A model generated the notes under the pieces. That model had not been told where the DNA came from and searched no databases. It was given only the letters and a program-made list of their open reading frames with translations. A stretch of DNA of 64,000 nt from Sulfurimonas paralvinellae (GTDB lineage: Bacteria > Campylobacterota > Campylobacteria > Campylobacterales > Sulfurimonadaceae). Shown piece by piece: positions 35,516 through 44,131 of this stretch; positions within the stretch are counted from its first letter, which is position 1, and each line of letters opens with the position of its first letter. Where the stretch lies: contig NZ_CP041406.1 of the NCBI RefSeq assembly GCF_014905135.1, positions 1,302,001 to 1,366,000 on the forward strand, written 5' to 3'. Made by a program: the position numbers and the translations under genes.

Positions 35516-38500
35516 CTACCAATCATCCAAGACGAAGCCTTTTGGCTCGTCATCTTCTTGCTTTTTCACTTCTACATTTTCATTTATCTCCGGCTCTTGT
35601 ATCTTTTTAACTTCAGGTTTACTCATCTGCTCTTCAAACTGCAGCTCCAAACCTTTACTTGTCATGATAAAACCGTTTACATGCAGTTTACCGTCATGTA
35701 TCTCTTTATGGTGCTCTTTACAAAGCGGTACAAGATTGTGTTTATTGTCTTTGTGAAAATGCCCGATAAAACCGGCCTTATCCGCAAGTGATTGATGAGA
35801 GATATGATGCACATCTTCAGCTACAGCACCGCAAATGACACACTTCGTCAAATACAATTCCTTGTTATACTTCGATTTTTTCTTTTTCACGAGCAGTTCA
35901 AGCTCATCAAAATCGTTGGCAAGTCTTTTTCTAATCGTATTGGCTATTTCCAAGAACTCACTGTCCATATGGAGTGATTTTGCAAATTCAAGCCCATAAA
36001 TACTGCTACCGCTTCCAGCCTGCAGCACACGATTGAAGACCAGTTTGTCCGACTCTTCGTCATACTCGACACTGAGATGCAAATCGACAACATTATTAAG
36101 CTGCGTGATCTCCGGCATGGTCGAGAGCTGATGCAGGTGTGTTGCAAAAAGAAAAAGACAGCGGACATCTGAGAGCTTTTTAATGGCACTTGCCACGATT
36201 GCTACACCTGAGAGTGTCTCCGTTCCGTGGCTTATCTCATCACCCAGAACCAAAGAGCGTACAGTGGAACGATTAAAGATGTTTTTGAGTTCAAGCATCT
36301 CAACGGCAAAAGTTGAGAGCCCCTTGGCAAGATTGTCTTTGGAGACGATTCGCGTAAAGAGCGAATCAAAGATGCTGAACTTCATAACAGCGGCACTGAC
36401 AAAGAAACCTGACTGAGCCATTAAAACAGCGATGCCGATACTTTTCATCAGTGAAGATTTTCCACTTGAGTTGATGCCGTAAAGCAGCACACCGTTAATG
36501 TCATGTCCATCATGCACACTTACATCGAGCATTACAGTTGTCGGATGCGGCAAATCGAGATAGTCGCGATTTCCCATCACAATGTCATTTGGCACATAGA
36601 TGCCGCCGCGCTCCTGCACCTCAATGAGCGGATGGCGCAGCTGCATGATCTGCATAAAGTTCTCATCCCCTTTAGCTTCTACGATCATAGGGCGGGAGTG
36701 TTTGTACTCCTGTGCGATCTTCGATGAACTCACGCCGACATCCAAATCGGCAACATAGGCAATGACTCTGCTAAAGAGCAAAGAATAACGGCGTTCAAAA
36801 AGATTTTGCAGCTGAATATAACGCTCTTTGACAAGAGTAACGATCTTACGGCGGTTTTTCATAATCCTATCTGAGAGATCATCGGTAAATGCAGAGGTGA
36901 TTTTCACGGAATTCGTCAATTTTTTCACTGTAAACTTGCTGAACTCCTCATCTTTTTTAAAAGTATTTTCAATGAGAGCGTAGCGATTCTTACTCAAAGA
37001 GATATAATATCCCTCTTTTTCCAAAAGTCCCAAAGAGACGACTTTAGCCGCACTGTTGGCTCCGGCATTTTCAAGCAGCGTTTCTATCTTTTTCATAATA
37101 TCTTCAAAGGCTATGAGCATCACGGCATTCTCTTTGACAAGGGTATCGATGGACTCATCCACACCGCTCATCAAAAAGTTCTCATCGACCGTGTTGTTTG
37201 TAAATCTGCGTGAGACATCAAGATCGATGCTCTTTTGAATCTCACGCAGAAACTCATCGACCTCACTCTCATGAAAAGGTGTCTTTTGGATCTTGTGTTT
37301 TTTAACGTAGCGCATCAACTCTTTAACACTCTGCATCGAATCATAAAGATGATTCATCTCAAAAGGATGCAGGCGGGCAAGGCTTAGTCTGCGTGAGAGA
37401 CGTTCCAAGTCATAAATTCCGCGCATCATCTCATCAAGATATCTCACGTGAGAAGATACTTTTTCTATTAAGTTGTAACGGCGTTCAAGCTCCTCACGCT
37501 CCATAATAGGATTAAGCAGGCGCTCTTTTAAAAGGCGGCGTCCGATCGCTGTGGAGCTTTTGTCCAGCATCTTCAGCAGTGTAAATTCACGTCTGTCTTT
37601 TGAAATAATTCCCATCTGCTCTAATGCATTATTGCCAAGGTACATAAAACGACGGTTATCTATGATACGTGGCAGTGACATCTTTTGGACAATATGATAA
37701 TCATGTTCTATGACAAAATTGATAAGAATCGCCAAAGATTCCGTTATCATAGGATTGCGTTCAAGATCGAGATGTTCTATGGGTGAAAGAAGTGACTGTA
37801 TCTGATAGACCTCTTTAAAGAGCTCATTTTGAAACTCTATCTTTGGACGAGCGTTGTTGACAGAGTAGTGATAGTGTTCTGGTATCTCAAGATACTGCAT
37901 CACATGTTTTTGGTTTTCAATGCCGTCTAAAAAGGTCATCACAACTTCACTCGTTCTATAAACATTCAAGAGATTGAACACTTCATCCAAAGCATATGAA
38001 GGGTCTTCACTCGTTCCATGTGTTTCATAGAGCCATGTCTTTCCTGTTGTGACATCGATGGCGGAGTAACCGACACTGTAGATATCTCTGTATTTATCCA
38101 CTAAAATCGAGACGATGTAGTTGTCATCATTATCGACGATGTGGTCAAAATTTGTTCCAGGAGAGACTATTTGAGAGATATAGCGGCTGATTTTGGGAGG
38201 ATTGCCCTTTTGTTTCACGACAATGACCGTATATTTTTGTTCAGATATCAAACGGCTGAGATAGCGTTCAAAACTGACAGCGGGTACACCGGCTAAAAGA
38301 GGGTTTTTATCGGAATTTTCAATGATGTTCTTGTTTTTCTTTGTCAGCTGAATATTTAAAAGTTCGGCAATCTCTTTTGCCTTACCAATCTGGGCTTCAT
38401 CATTGTTTACTTCATAGACCTCAAAAAAAGTGCCAATTTCCATAAAGACAACCGTATCTTTGCCATATTTAGACTCAAAATACTCCTGCAAATCAAAGTA

Positions 38501-38560
38501 AATCTGTGTCAATAACTTGTCTTTATTATTTAATAATTTTTCTACTTCAGATGAACGCAT
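35516..38560 (-). CDS. mutS7: MutS7-type mismatch repair protein with C-terminal HNH nuclease domain
   Basis: The product has 1014 residues. Domains in order: a MutS mismatch-binding domain with the Phe-x-Glu motif in GTFFEVYE (about 45), connector, core and clamp, an ATPase with Walker [10 protein letters not shown] and the [14 protein letters not shown] region, then a C-terminal HNH domain at about residues 907-957 ([28 protein letters not shown]). A charged tail ends the protein. Most bacterial MutS proteins lack a nuclease and rely on MutL or MutH. The MutS7 group with an HNH domain is known from marine Epsilonproteobacteria, octocoral mitochondria and giant viruses. The fusion suggests recognition and incision in one polypeptide. 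The HNH residues look intact. It is convergent with yqeY. Confidence 0.93.
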   Translation of the reverse strand: MRSSEVEKLLNNKDKLLTQIYFDLQEYFESKYGKDTVVFMEIGTFFEVYEVNNDEAQIGKAKEIAELLNIQLTKKNKNIIENSDKNPLLAGVPAVSFERYLSRLISEQKYTVIVVKQKGNPPKISRYISQIVSPGTNFDHIVDNDDNYIVSILVDKYRDIYSVGYSAIDVTTGKTWLYETHGTSEDPSYALDEVFNLLNVYRTSEVVMTFLDGIENQKHVMQYLEIPEHYHYSVNNARPKIEFQNELFKEVYQIQSLLSPIEHLDLERNPMITESLAILINFVIEHDYHIVQKMSLPRIIDNRRFMYLGNNALEQMGIISKDRREFTLLKMLDKSSTAIGRRLLKERLLNPIMEREELERRYNLIEKVSSHVRYLDEMMRGIYDLERLSRRLSLARLHPFEMNHLYDSMQSVKELMRYVKKHKIQKTPFHESEVDEFLREIQKSIDLDVSRRFTNNTVDENFLMSGVDESIDTLVKENAVMLIAFEDIMKKIETLLENAGANSAAKVVSLGLLEKEGYYISLSKNRYALIENTFKKDEEFSKFTVKKLTNSVKITSAFTDDLSDRIMKNRRKIVTLVKERYIQLQNLFERRYSLLFSRVIAYVADLDVGVSSSKIAQEYKHSRPMIVEAKGDENFMQIMQLRHPLIEVQERGGIYVPNDIVMGNRDYLDLPHPTTVMLDVSVHDGHDINGVLLYGINSSGKSSLMKSIGIAVLMAQSGFFVSAAVMKFSIFDSLFTRIVSKDNLAKGLSTFAVEMLELKNIFNRSTVRSLVLGDEISHGTETLSGVAIVASAIKKLSDVRCLFLFATHLHQLSTMPEITQLNNVVDLHLSVEYDEESDKLVFNRVLQAGSGSSIYGLEFAKSLHMDSEFLEIANTIRKRLANDFDELELLVKKKKSKYNKELYLTKCVICGAVAEDVHHISHQSLADKAGFIGHFHKDNKHNLVPLCKEHHKEIHDGKLHVNGFIMTSKGLELQFEEQMSKPEVKKIQEPEINENVEVKKQEDDEPKGFVLDDW

Positions 38561-38640
38561 ATCTCTCTTTGCTTACTTTTGTAATTGTTATGTGATTATA
38601 ACATAAGAAAGATTCTGATTTTAAAGGTTTTTATTGATAT

Positions 38641-38663
38641 TACCGATGTATATTCGGTATAAT
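38641..38663 (+). promoter_or_regulatory. Promoter and operator-like palindrome of the type I secretion operon
   Basis: TACCGA (38641-38646) and TCGGTA (38654-38659) are inverted 6-bp arms 7 nt apart. The second arm overlaps a consensus -10 box TATAAT (38658-38663). tolC starts 44 nt downstream, with AAAGG 7 nt before its ATG. A dimeric regulator bound here would touch the -10 element. That the LuxR-type regulator of the operon binds here is only a hypothesis. Confidence 0.55.
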
Positions 38664-38706
38664 CGTTCAATATCAATTATTATATTTTTTTATAAAAGGT
38701 TTATGG

Positions 38707-40011
38707 ATGTTAAAAAATATTATTGCACTATCATTTCTTACTTGCGTAAGTTATTCTCAGACACTGCAAGAGAGCTTAGAAGAAGTTTTACAGACAAATC
38801 CCACTATTCAAGAACGACTGCAAAACTACAATGCGACAAAACAGGATATTACCAATGCAAAATCAGGTTACTATCCATCACTCGATCTCAAACTCGGAGC
38901 AGGACAAGAGAAGATCGAACGCCAATATACGACAACAGATTATTCTGCATACGAAACTTCTTTGAACTATACACAAAATATTTTTAACGGTTTTGGCACA
39001 ACGGCTTTAGTTGAAGGACAAGAATACAGAGCAGTCGCTGCTGCATACAGCTATGTAGAAAAAGTAAATGCCACATCTTCTGAACTGGTAAATACCTATC
39101 TTGAAGCCATGAAGAACGAAGAACTTTTAAAAACAGCGCAGGAAAATGTAGCCATTGATCAAGAGATATTCAATAAAGTTAAAAAACTATATAAAGCCGG
39201 TCTGACAACACTCTCTGAAGTTAAAAAGATAGAATCATCACTTGCTCTGGCAAAATCAAATCTTGTCGTTCAAGAAAATACACTTCTAAATGCTTCTTAT
39301 AACCTGGAAAAAGTTTTAGGGCATACGCTCGATGCTTCAGCGATGCAAAAACCAAACCTTGATAATGTCAACTTTCCCCAATCGCAGGAAGAAGCACTTG
39401 CCTTTGCCTTTAAGCATAATCCGTCACTCCTCGCCAATGAATACAATCTTAAGGTTGCAAAAGCAACGAACAAAGAGAATAAAGCGAAGTATTATCCTAA
39501 AATCGACCTTGATATCTCACAAGCATACAATCACAACGTGAGCGGCATCAAAGGAAAAGATGATGAATTCCGTGCCATGGCCTACCTCTCATACAACATC
39601 TTTAACGGTTTCAGTGATCAAAGCAGCATAGAAAAAAGTTACTCACAGATACAACAACAGTTTGAAAACAAACGCAGCGTCAAACGTGAAATCGTTCAGA
39701 GTCTCAAACTCTCCTGGGCAGCTCAAGAAAAACTACAAGAGCAGCTGATTCATCTTCAAGAGTATAAGAAATTTTCAAATAAGACACTTATTCTTTACTC
39801 AAAGGAGTATGATCTGGGACGTCGTTCTCTACTTGACTTGCTCTCGGCACAAAATGATTTCATCCGATCAAAAGCACAAATCATTACGACACAATACAGC
39901 ATACTCAATGCTAAATATAAAATCCTCAATACTATGGGTGTACTCGTAACAAGCATTATGCAAGATAATAAAGTTGTCTATTCAAAAGTTGATCTCTCAG
40001 GAGAGAAATAA
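38707..40011 (+). CDS. TolC-family outer-membrane channel of type I secretion
   Basis: The product has 434 residues with a signal peptide (MLKNIIALSFLTCVSYSQ). Two homologous halves of long helices and short strands, with repeated LxxAxxxNPxL-like starts (EVLQTNPTIQERLQNYN and FAFKHNPSLLANEYNLKVA), define the TolC/outer-membrane efflux family. The second half ends GRRSLLDLLSAQNDFI and YKILNTMGVL. Of two nearby ATGs (38703, 38707) the second has the better SD spacing. Its stop overlaps the ABC exporter start by 1 nt. It should export the RTX adhesin encoded at 44.1-49.5 kb (a LapE-type role). Confidence 0.93.
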   Translation: MLKNIIALSFLTCVSYSQTLQESLEEVLQTNPTIQERLQNYNATKQDITNAKSGYYPSLDLKLGAGQEKIERQYTTTDYSAYETSLNYTQNIFNGFGTTALVEGQEYRAVAAAYSYVEKVNATSSELVNTYLEAMKNEELLKTAQENVAIDQEIFNKVKKLYKAGLTTLSEVKKIESSLALAKSNLVVQENTLLNASYNLEKVLGHTLDASAMQKPNLDNVNFPQSQEEALAFAFKHNPSLLANEYNLKVAKATNKENKAKYYPKIDLDISQAYNHNVSGIKGKDDEFRAMAYLSYNIFNGFSDQSSIEKSYSQIQQQFENKRSVKREIVQSLKLSWAAQEKLQEQLIHLQEYKKFSNKTLILYSKEYDLGRRSLLDLLSAQNDFIRSKAQIITTQYSILNAKYKILNTMGVLVTSIMQDNKVVYSKVDLSGEK

Positions 40012-42179
40012 TGCTGATTGCAAATACTGACAACTTTAGAATGGATGCACTTCTTGACTCCCTTGTTCTTTTTACAAAAAAGTATCATAAACCTTTTTCA
40101 GCAGAGGCATTGACAGCGGGTCTGCCTATAGAACCGGGAGCAGAAGCACCGGAGCTTTTTTCTATAAATAATGCAAAAGGCCTTTTCTCCCGTGCAGCAG
40201 CACGTGCCGGGCTAAAGTCTTCTCTCATTCAACGACCTTTGCAGCAGATATCTAATCTGCAGCTTCCGATGATAATTTTGCTCTCCAATCAGGGAGCCTG
40301 TATCTTGGAAAAATTCTCAGATGACAGAAAACAGGCAAAGATCATAATGCCTGCAGAAGAGCCAATAGAACAGTGGGTTGATACACAAGACCTTGCCGAT
40401 GAGTACATGGGCTACGGTTTTATGATAAAAAAAGCTTTTACAGCTGAAGATGATGAAAAAAAGACACTCCAGACACACCAAAAACACTGGTTCTGGGACA
40501 CACTTAAGCTCTCCATTGGAATCTATAAAGATGTACTCTACGCCTCATTACTTGTCAACATTTTTGTTCTTGCCGCTCCGCTTTTTACCATGAATGTATA
40601 TGACAGGGTCGTACCAAACAATGCCATTGAAACACTCTGGGTATTTGCCATTGGTGTTGTCATCGTCTATGTCATTGATACTTTTGCAAAATTTTCACGT
40701 ACCTATCTTTTGGAAGTTGCAGCCAAGAAAAGTGACATTATCATGTCCTCTATCATCTTTGAAAAAGTACTCTCTTTAAAAATGGCTCATATACCTGCTT
40801 CTGTGGGTTCTTTTGCAAACAGCATCAAAGATTTTGACAATATCCGAGGCTTTTTGACAAATGCAACAATGGCAGCAGTGATAGACCTTCCTTTTGCCGT
40901 TATTTTTTTAGCGGTCATTGCATACATCGGCGGAACGATTGTACTCATTCCTATGGTTACGATGGGACTTATTTTGATCTACGCTTTTTTAATAAAAAAT
41001 CCTCTGCGTGAGAGTATAGAATCTACACATGAAGCAGCGGCTAAAAAAAGCTCCATTCTCATAGAATCACTCAACAACCTTGAAACACTGAAAACACTCG
41101 GCGCATTAAATCAAACACAATGGAAATGGGAAGAAGCGACAGGAGAGATCGCAGGAAAAAGTCTGCGTTCACGACTTTTATCAGCTTCTATTCCAACGAT
41201 CACGCAGCTGCTTATTCAACTCAATACTGTCATGATCATTGTCTATGGTGTTTACAAAATTCAGGATTTTGAACTTTCTCTGGGTGGTCTTATCGCTGTA
41301 GTTATCCTTACAGGAAGAACACTCGCACCGATGGGTCAGGTTGCCGGACTTATAACAAACTTTCAAGATGCAAAAACATCCTATGATATGCTCAACGAGA
41401 TCATCTCAAAACCAAGTGAAAGACCAGAAGGCAAACAGTTTCTTGAGAAGCCGGCTTTTAGCGGACATATTGAGTTTAGAGACGTCACTTTTACCTATCC
41501 TGGGTCAAGTGTACCTGCTCTTAAAAATGTCTCTTTTGTTATTCATCAACATGAACATGTCGCAATCATCGGTCGTATCGGTTCAGGTAAAAGTACTATA
41601 GAAAAACTCATCCTTGGACTTTATGAACCCGATTCAGGACAGATCCTCATAGACGGCATCGACATTGCCCAAATAGATCCTGCAGACCTGCGTAAAAACA
41701 TCGGCTATGTCTCACAAGATGTCATCCTCTTTAGAGGAACCGTTAAAGACAACATCACATTTAAAGCCTCTCACGCAAGTGACGGTGCTATGCTGCAGGC
41801 TTCGAAAATAAGCGGTACAGATGAATTTGTCAAAAAACATCCAAAAGGGTATGAGATGCCTGTAGGTGAACGCGGACACGGACTCTCCGGAGGACAGCGT
41901 CAAAGCATAGGTGTTGCTCGAGCATTTTTACTTGATGCTCCAATCTTGCTTATGGATGAGCCGACAAATGCTATGGACCAGGTCACAGAAGCAAATCTGC
42001 TCAATAATCTTGAAAAAGCGCTAAAAAATAAAACTGCGATTATAGTTACCCAGAAAATGACCCTTTTAAAGATAGTTGACAGAGTTATCATAATGAACGA
42101 AGGACGTGTTGTCATTGATGACGTCAAAGAACAGGCCATTTTAAAACTCCAGGGCGGAGGCAAAAAAAATGAAGCGTAA
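40011..42179 (+). CDS. LapB-like type I secretion ABC exporter
   Basis: The product has 722 residues. The N-terminal ~120 residues form a C39-peptidase-like domain that lacks the catalytic Cys (SAEALTAGLPIEPGAE stands where Cys and its context would be), as in LapB and HlyB-type exporters that do not trim a leader. The transmembrane domain spans about 160-440. The nucleotide-binding domain has Walker A GRIGSGKST, signature LSGGQRQS and Walker B ILLMDEPT. It forms the inner-membrane motor with the HlyD-type adaptor (overlap 11 nt downstream) and the TolC protein. Confidence 0.95.
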   Translation: MLIANTDNFRMDALLDSLVLFTKKYHKPFSAEALTAGLPIEPGAEAPELFSINNAKGLFSRAAARAGLKSSLIQRPLQQISNLQLPMIILLSNQGACILEKFSDDRKQAKIIMPAEEPIEQWVDTQDLADEYMGYGFMIKKAFTAEDDEKKTLQTHQKHWFWDTLKLSIGIYKDVLYASLLVNIFVLAAPLFTMNVYDRVVPNNAIETLWVFAIGVVIVYVIDTFAKFSRTYLLEVAAKKSDIIMSSIIFEKVLSLKMAHIPASVGSFANSIKDFDNIRGFLTNATMAAVIDLPFAVIFLAVIAYIGGTIVLIPMVTMGLILIYAFLIKNPLRESIESTHEAAAKKSSILIESLNNLETLKTLGALNQTQWKWEEATGEIAGKSLRSRLLSASIPTITQLLIQLNTVMIIVYGVYKIQDFELSLGGLIAVVILTGRTLAPMGQVAGLITNFQDAKTSYDMLNEIISKPSERPEGKQFLEKPAFSGHIEFRDVTFTYPGSSVPALKNVSFVIHQHEHVAIIGRIGSGKSTIEKLILGLYEPDSGQILIDGIDIAQIDPADLRKNIGYVSQDVILFRGTVKDNITFKASHASDGAMLQASKISGTDEFVKKHPKGYEMPVGERGHGLSGGQRQSIGVARAFLLDAPILLMDEPTNAMDQVTEANLLNNLEKALKNKTAIIVTQKMTLLKIVDRVIIMNEGRVVIDDVKEQAILKLQGGGKKNEA

Positions 42180-43506
42180 AAACAATACAGAATACACACA
42201 AAAAGAGTATGAGTTTATGAACTCGCTGAGTGCAGCGGTACTTGAACAGTCTCCCTCACGCATGAGCAAAGTCATCAAACTCTGGCTTATCACTATTCTA
42301 GCTTTCATTATCTGGGCATCTTTTGCAGAGATCGATGAGATAACACGAGGACAGGGAAAAGTCATTCCTTATGGACAAAACCAGATCATCCAGAACCTTG
42401 AAGGTGGGATTGTCGAAGCAATTTTGGTTCATGAAGGTGAACGTGTCAAGAAAGGTGAAGTGTTACTCAAGATAAAAAATCTTAAAAACATCTCCAGCAG
42501 TCAAACCAATGAAATGAAATATAAAGAACTTCTTGCAAAAAAACTACGTCTCTCTGCCGAAGCCAATGGTCTTCCTTTTAAAAGTATTAAAACTGATGAT
42601 AAAGAACTGCAAGAGCAAATAGCACTTGCTCGTGATCTCTACAACTCTGATATGTTGGAATTTAAAGCCCAAGACAATGGACTTATTCAACAAATAGAAC
42701 AAAAAAAACAAGAGTTAACAGAGGCAAAAGCAAAAATAAAATCTTTGCAAAAATCACTTACCTATGTCACAGAAGAGATCTCTATGACAGAGCCGATGGT
42801 CAAAGAAGGTGTAAAATCAAGAGTGGATTTTTTAAAACTAAAACGAGAGGCCAATGGTATCGAAAATCAGATAGAAGGGGCAAAACTCTCTCTACCACGT
42901 CTTAGATCAGCTATAAAAGAGTACCGCAATAAACGTATAGAAGCCAAACAGACCTTCCTATCCAAAGCAAAAGAAGAACTCAACAAAACAACGGCAGAGA
43001 TAGCCCGATTAAAAACACAACAAATTGCATTTAACGATCAAGTAGACAGAACGATGGTCAAGTCTCCGGTAGATGGTATTGTCCAAAAACTTTTTGTTCA
43101 TACCATCGGTGGTGTCGTTAAGCCGGGGGCCGATCTTGTCGAAATCGTTCCTATCAATGAAAAGTTATACTTAGAGATAAAGATAAAACCAAAAGATATC
43201 GCATTCATTCACCCTGGGGCAGAAGCAATGGTGAAGATTTCGGCTTATGATTTTTCTATTCATGGCGGGCTCAAGGGAAAAGTTGTCAATATCTCACCTG
43301 ACACCATCACTGATAAAGAAGGAAAAACTTTTTATCTTATCAACGTTGAAACAGAAAAAAACTATCTTGGAACAAAAGAGCATCCACTTAACATTATCCC
43401 GGGAATGACAGCAAGTGTTGACATCGTAACAGGTAAAAAGACAGTAATGCAATACATCTTAAAACCTATACTCAAATCAAAACAATATGTATTTAGTGAG
43501 AAATAA
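42169..43506 (+). CDS. HlyD-type periplasmic adaptor of type I secretion
   Basis: The product has 445 residues: one N-terminal transmembrane helix (about 37-55), a barrel/lipoyl half motif (QNLEGGIVEAILVHEGERVKKG), a long coiled coil (about 165-290) and the second barrel part (VKSPVDGIVQKLFVHTIGGV). This is the membrane-fusion protein layout (HlyD/LapC). It overlaps the ABC gene by 11 nt and is followed 1 nt later by the LuxR-type regulator gene. Confidence 0.95.
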   Translation: MKRKNNTEYTQKEYEFMNSLSAAVLEQSPSRMSKVIKLWLITILAFIIWASFAEIDEITRGQGKVIPYGQNQIIQNLEGGIVEAILVHEGERVKKGEVLLKIKNLKNISSSQTNEMKYKELLAKKLRLSAEANGLPFKSIKTDDKELQEQIALARDLYNSDMLEFKAQDNGLIQQIEQKKQELTEAKAKIKSLQKSLTYVTEEISMTEPMVKEGVKSRVDFLKLKREANGIENQIEGAKLSLPRLRSAIKEYRNKRIEAKQTFLSKAKEELNKTTAEIARLKTQQIAFNDQVDRTMVKSPVDGIVQKLFVHTIGGVVKPGADLVEIVPINEKLYLEIKIKPKDIAFIHPGAEAMVKISAYDFSIHGGLKGKVVNISPDTITDKEGKTFYLINVETEKNYLGTKEHPLNIIPGMTASVDIVTGKKTVMQYILKPILKSKQYVFSEK

Positions 43507-43507
43507 G

Positions 43508-44110
43508 ATGAAAACAGTACTGTTAAGCGAAAATGAAAACCTAATCTCAGAATGGAAAAACAAACTACAGAACACAAAAGTTCTCACGGCATATGATGAG
43601 GAGTCTCTGCGTGAGGTCACAAGCGGAAATCTCGATGAGTTTATAATTATTGCAGACTATGACACTATTGCGTCAGGAATCAATAAAATGCTCACAGCGA
43701 ACACTTTACCCAAACAACTCATCGTACTTGAAAAAATACCTGAAGTTCTAATCGGAAAAAATTTGATCTTACATGGGGTAAAAGCCTATGGAAATACCAG
43801 AATGTTAGAGAATCACTTCAGACAAATGCTCAAAACTGTAAGCAGTGGCAAGGTCTGGAGTTATCCAGAATTGACAGCCCAACTCTCCAAACTAAACACG
43901 CTCACGTCAGAAGCTCAGTCTATGCTTCATAATAAACTGACAGATAAAGAACAAGAGGTTACGCTACTTATACTTGAAGGACTGACAAACGAAGCGATTG
44001 CCAATAAGCTTGACATTACCATTCGTACCGTCAAAGCACATATCGGTTCCATCTTTCAAAAACTTCATGTCAATGACCGTCTTTCCTTAGTACTTTTGTT
44101 AAAGCAATAG
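43508..44110 (+). CDS. LuxR-type transcriptional regulator with receiver-like N-terminus
   Basis: The product has 200 residues. ATG at 43508 comes 1 nt after the hlyD stop; an earlier in-frame ATG at 43487 lies inside hlyD. The C-terminal HTH is a clear LuxR/FixJ type (LTDKEQEVTLLILEGLTNEAIANKL, then TVKAHIGSIFQKLHV, written here in two parts). The N-terminal ~120 residues look like a diverged receiver (IIIADYD could hold the Asp, GVKAYGN the Lys), not clearly phosphorylatable. It sits at the end of the secretion operon and faces the adhesin gene, so it probably regulates one or both, in the manner of CsgD-like biofilm regulators (inference). Confidence 0.88.
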   Translation: MKTVLLSENENLISEWKNKLQNTKVLTAYDEESLREVTSGNLDEFIIIADYDTIASGINKMLTANTLPKQLIVLEKIPEVLIGKNLILHGVKAYGNTRMLENHFRQMLKTVSSGKVWSYPELTAQLSKLNTLTSEAQSMLHNKLTDKEQEVTLLILEGLTNEAIANKLDITIRTVKAHIGSIFQKLHVNDRLSLVLLLKQ

Positions 44111-44131
44111 AACTTTTTCGTTCTATTAGCT
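44103..44131. terminator. Bidirectional terminator between LuxR gene and adhesin gene
   Basis: AATAGAAC (44106-44113) pairs with GTTCTATT (44120-44127) around TTTTTC. The stem extends by AAGC/GCTT with one bulged A. Both stop regions lie inside or next to the stem. Confidence 0.6.
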
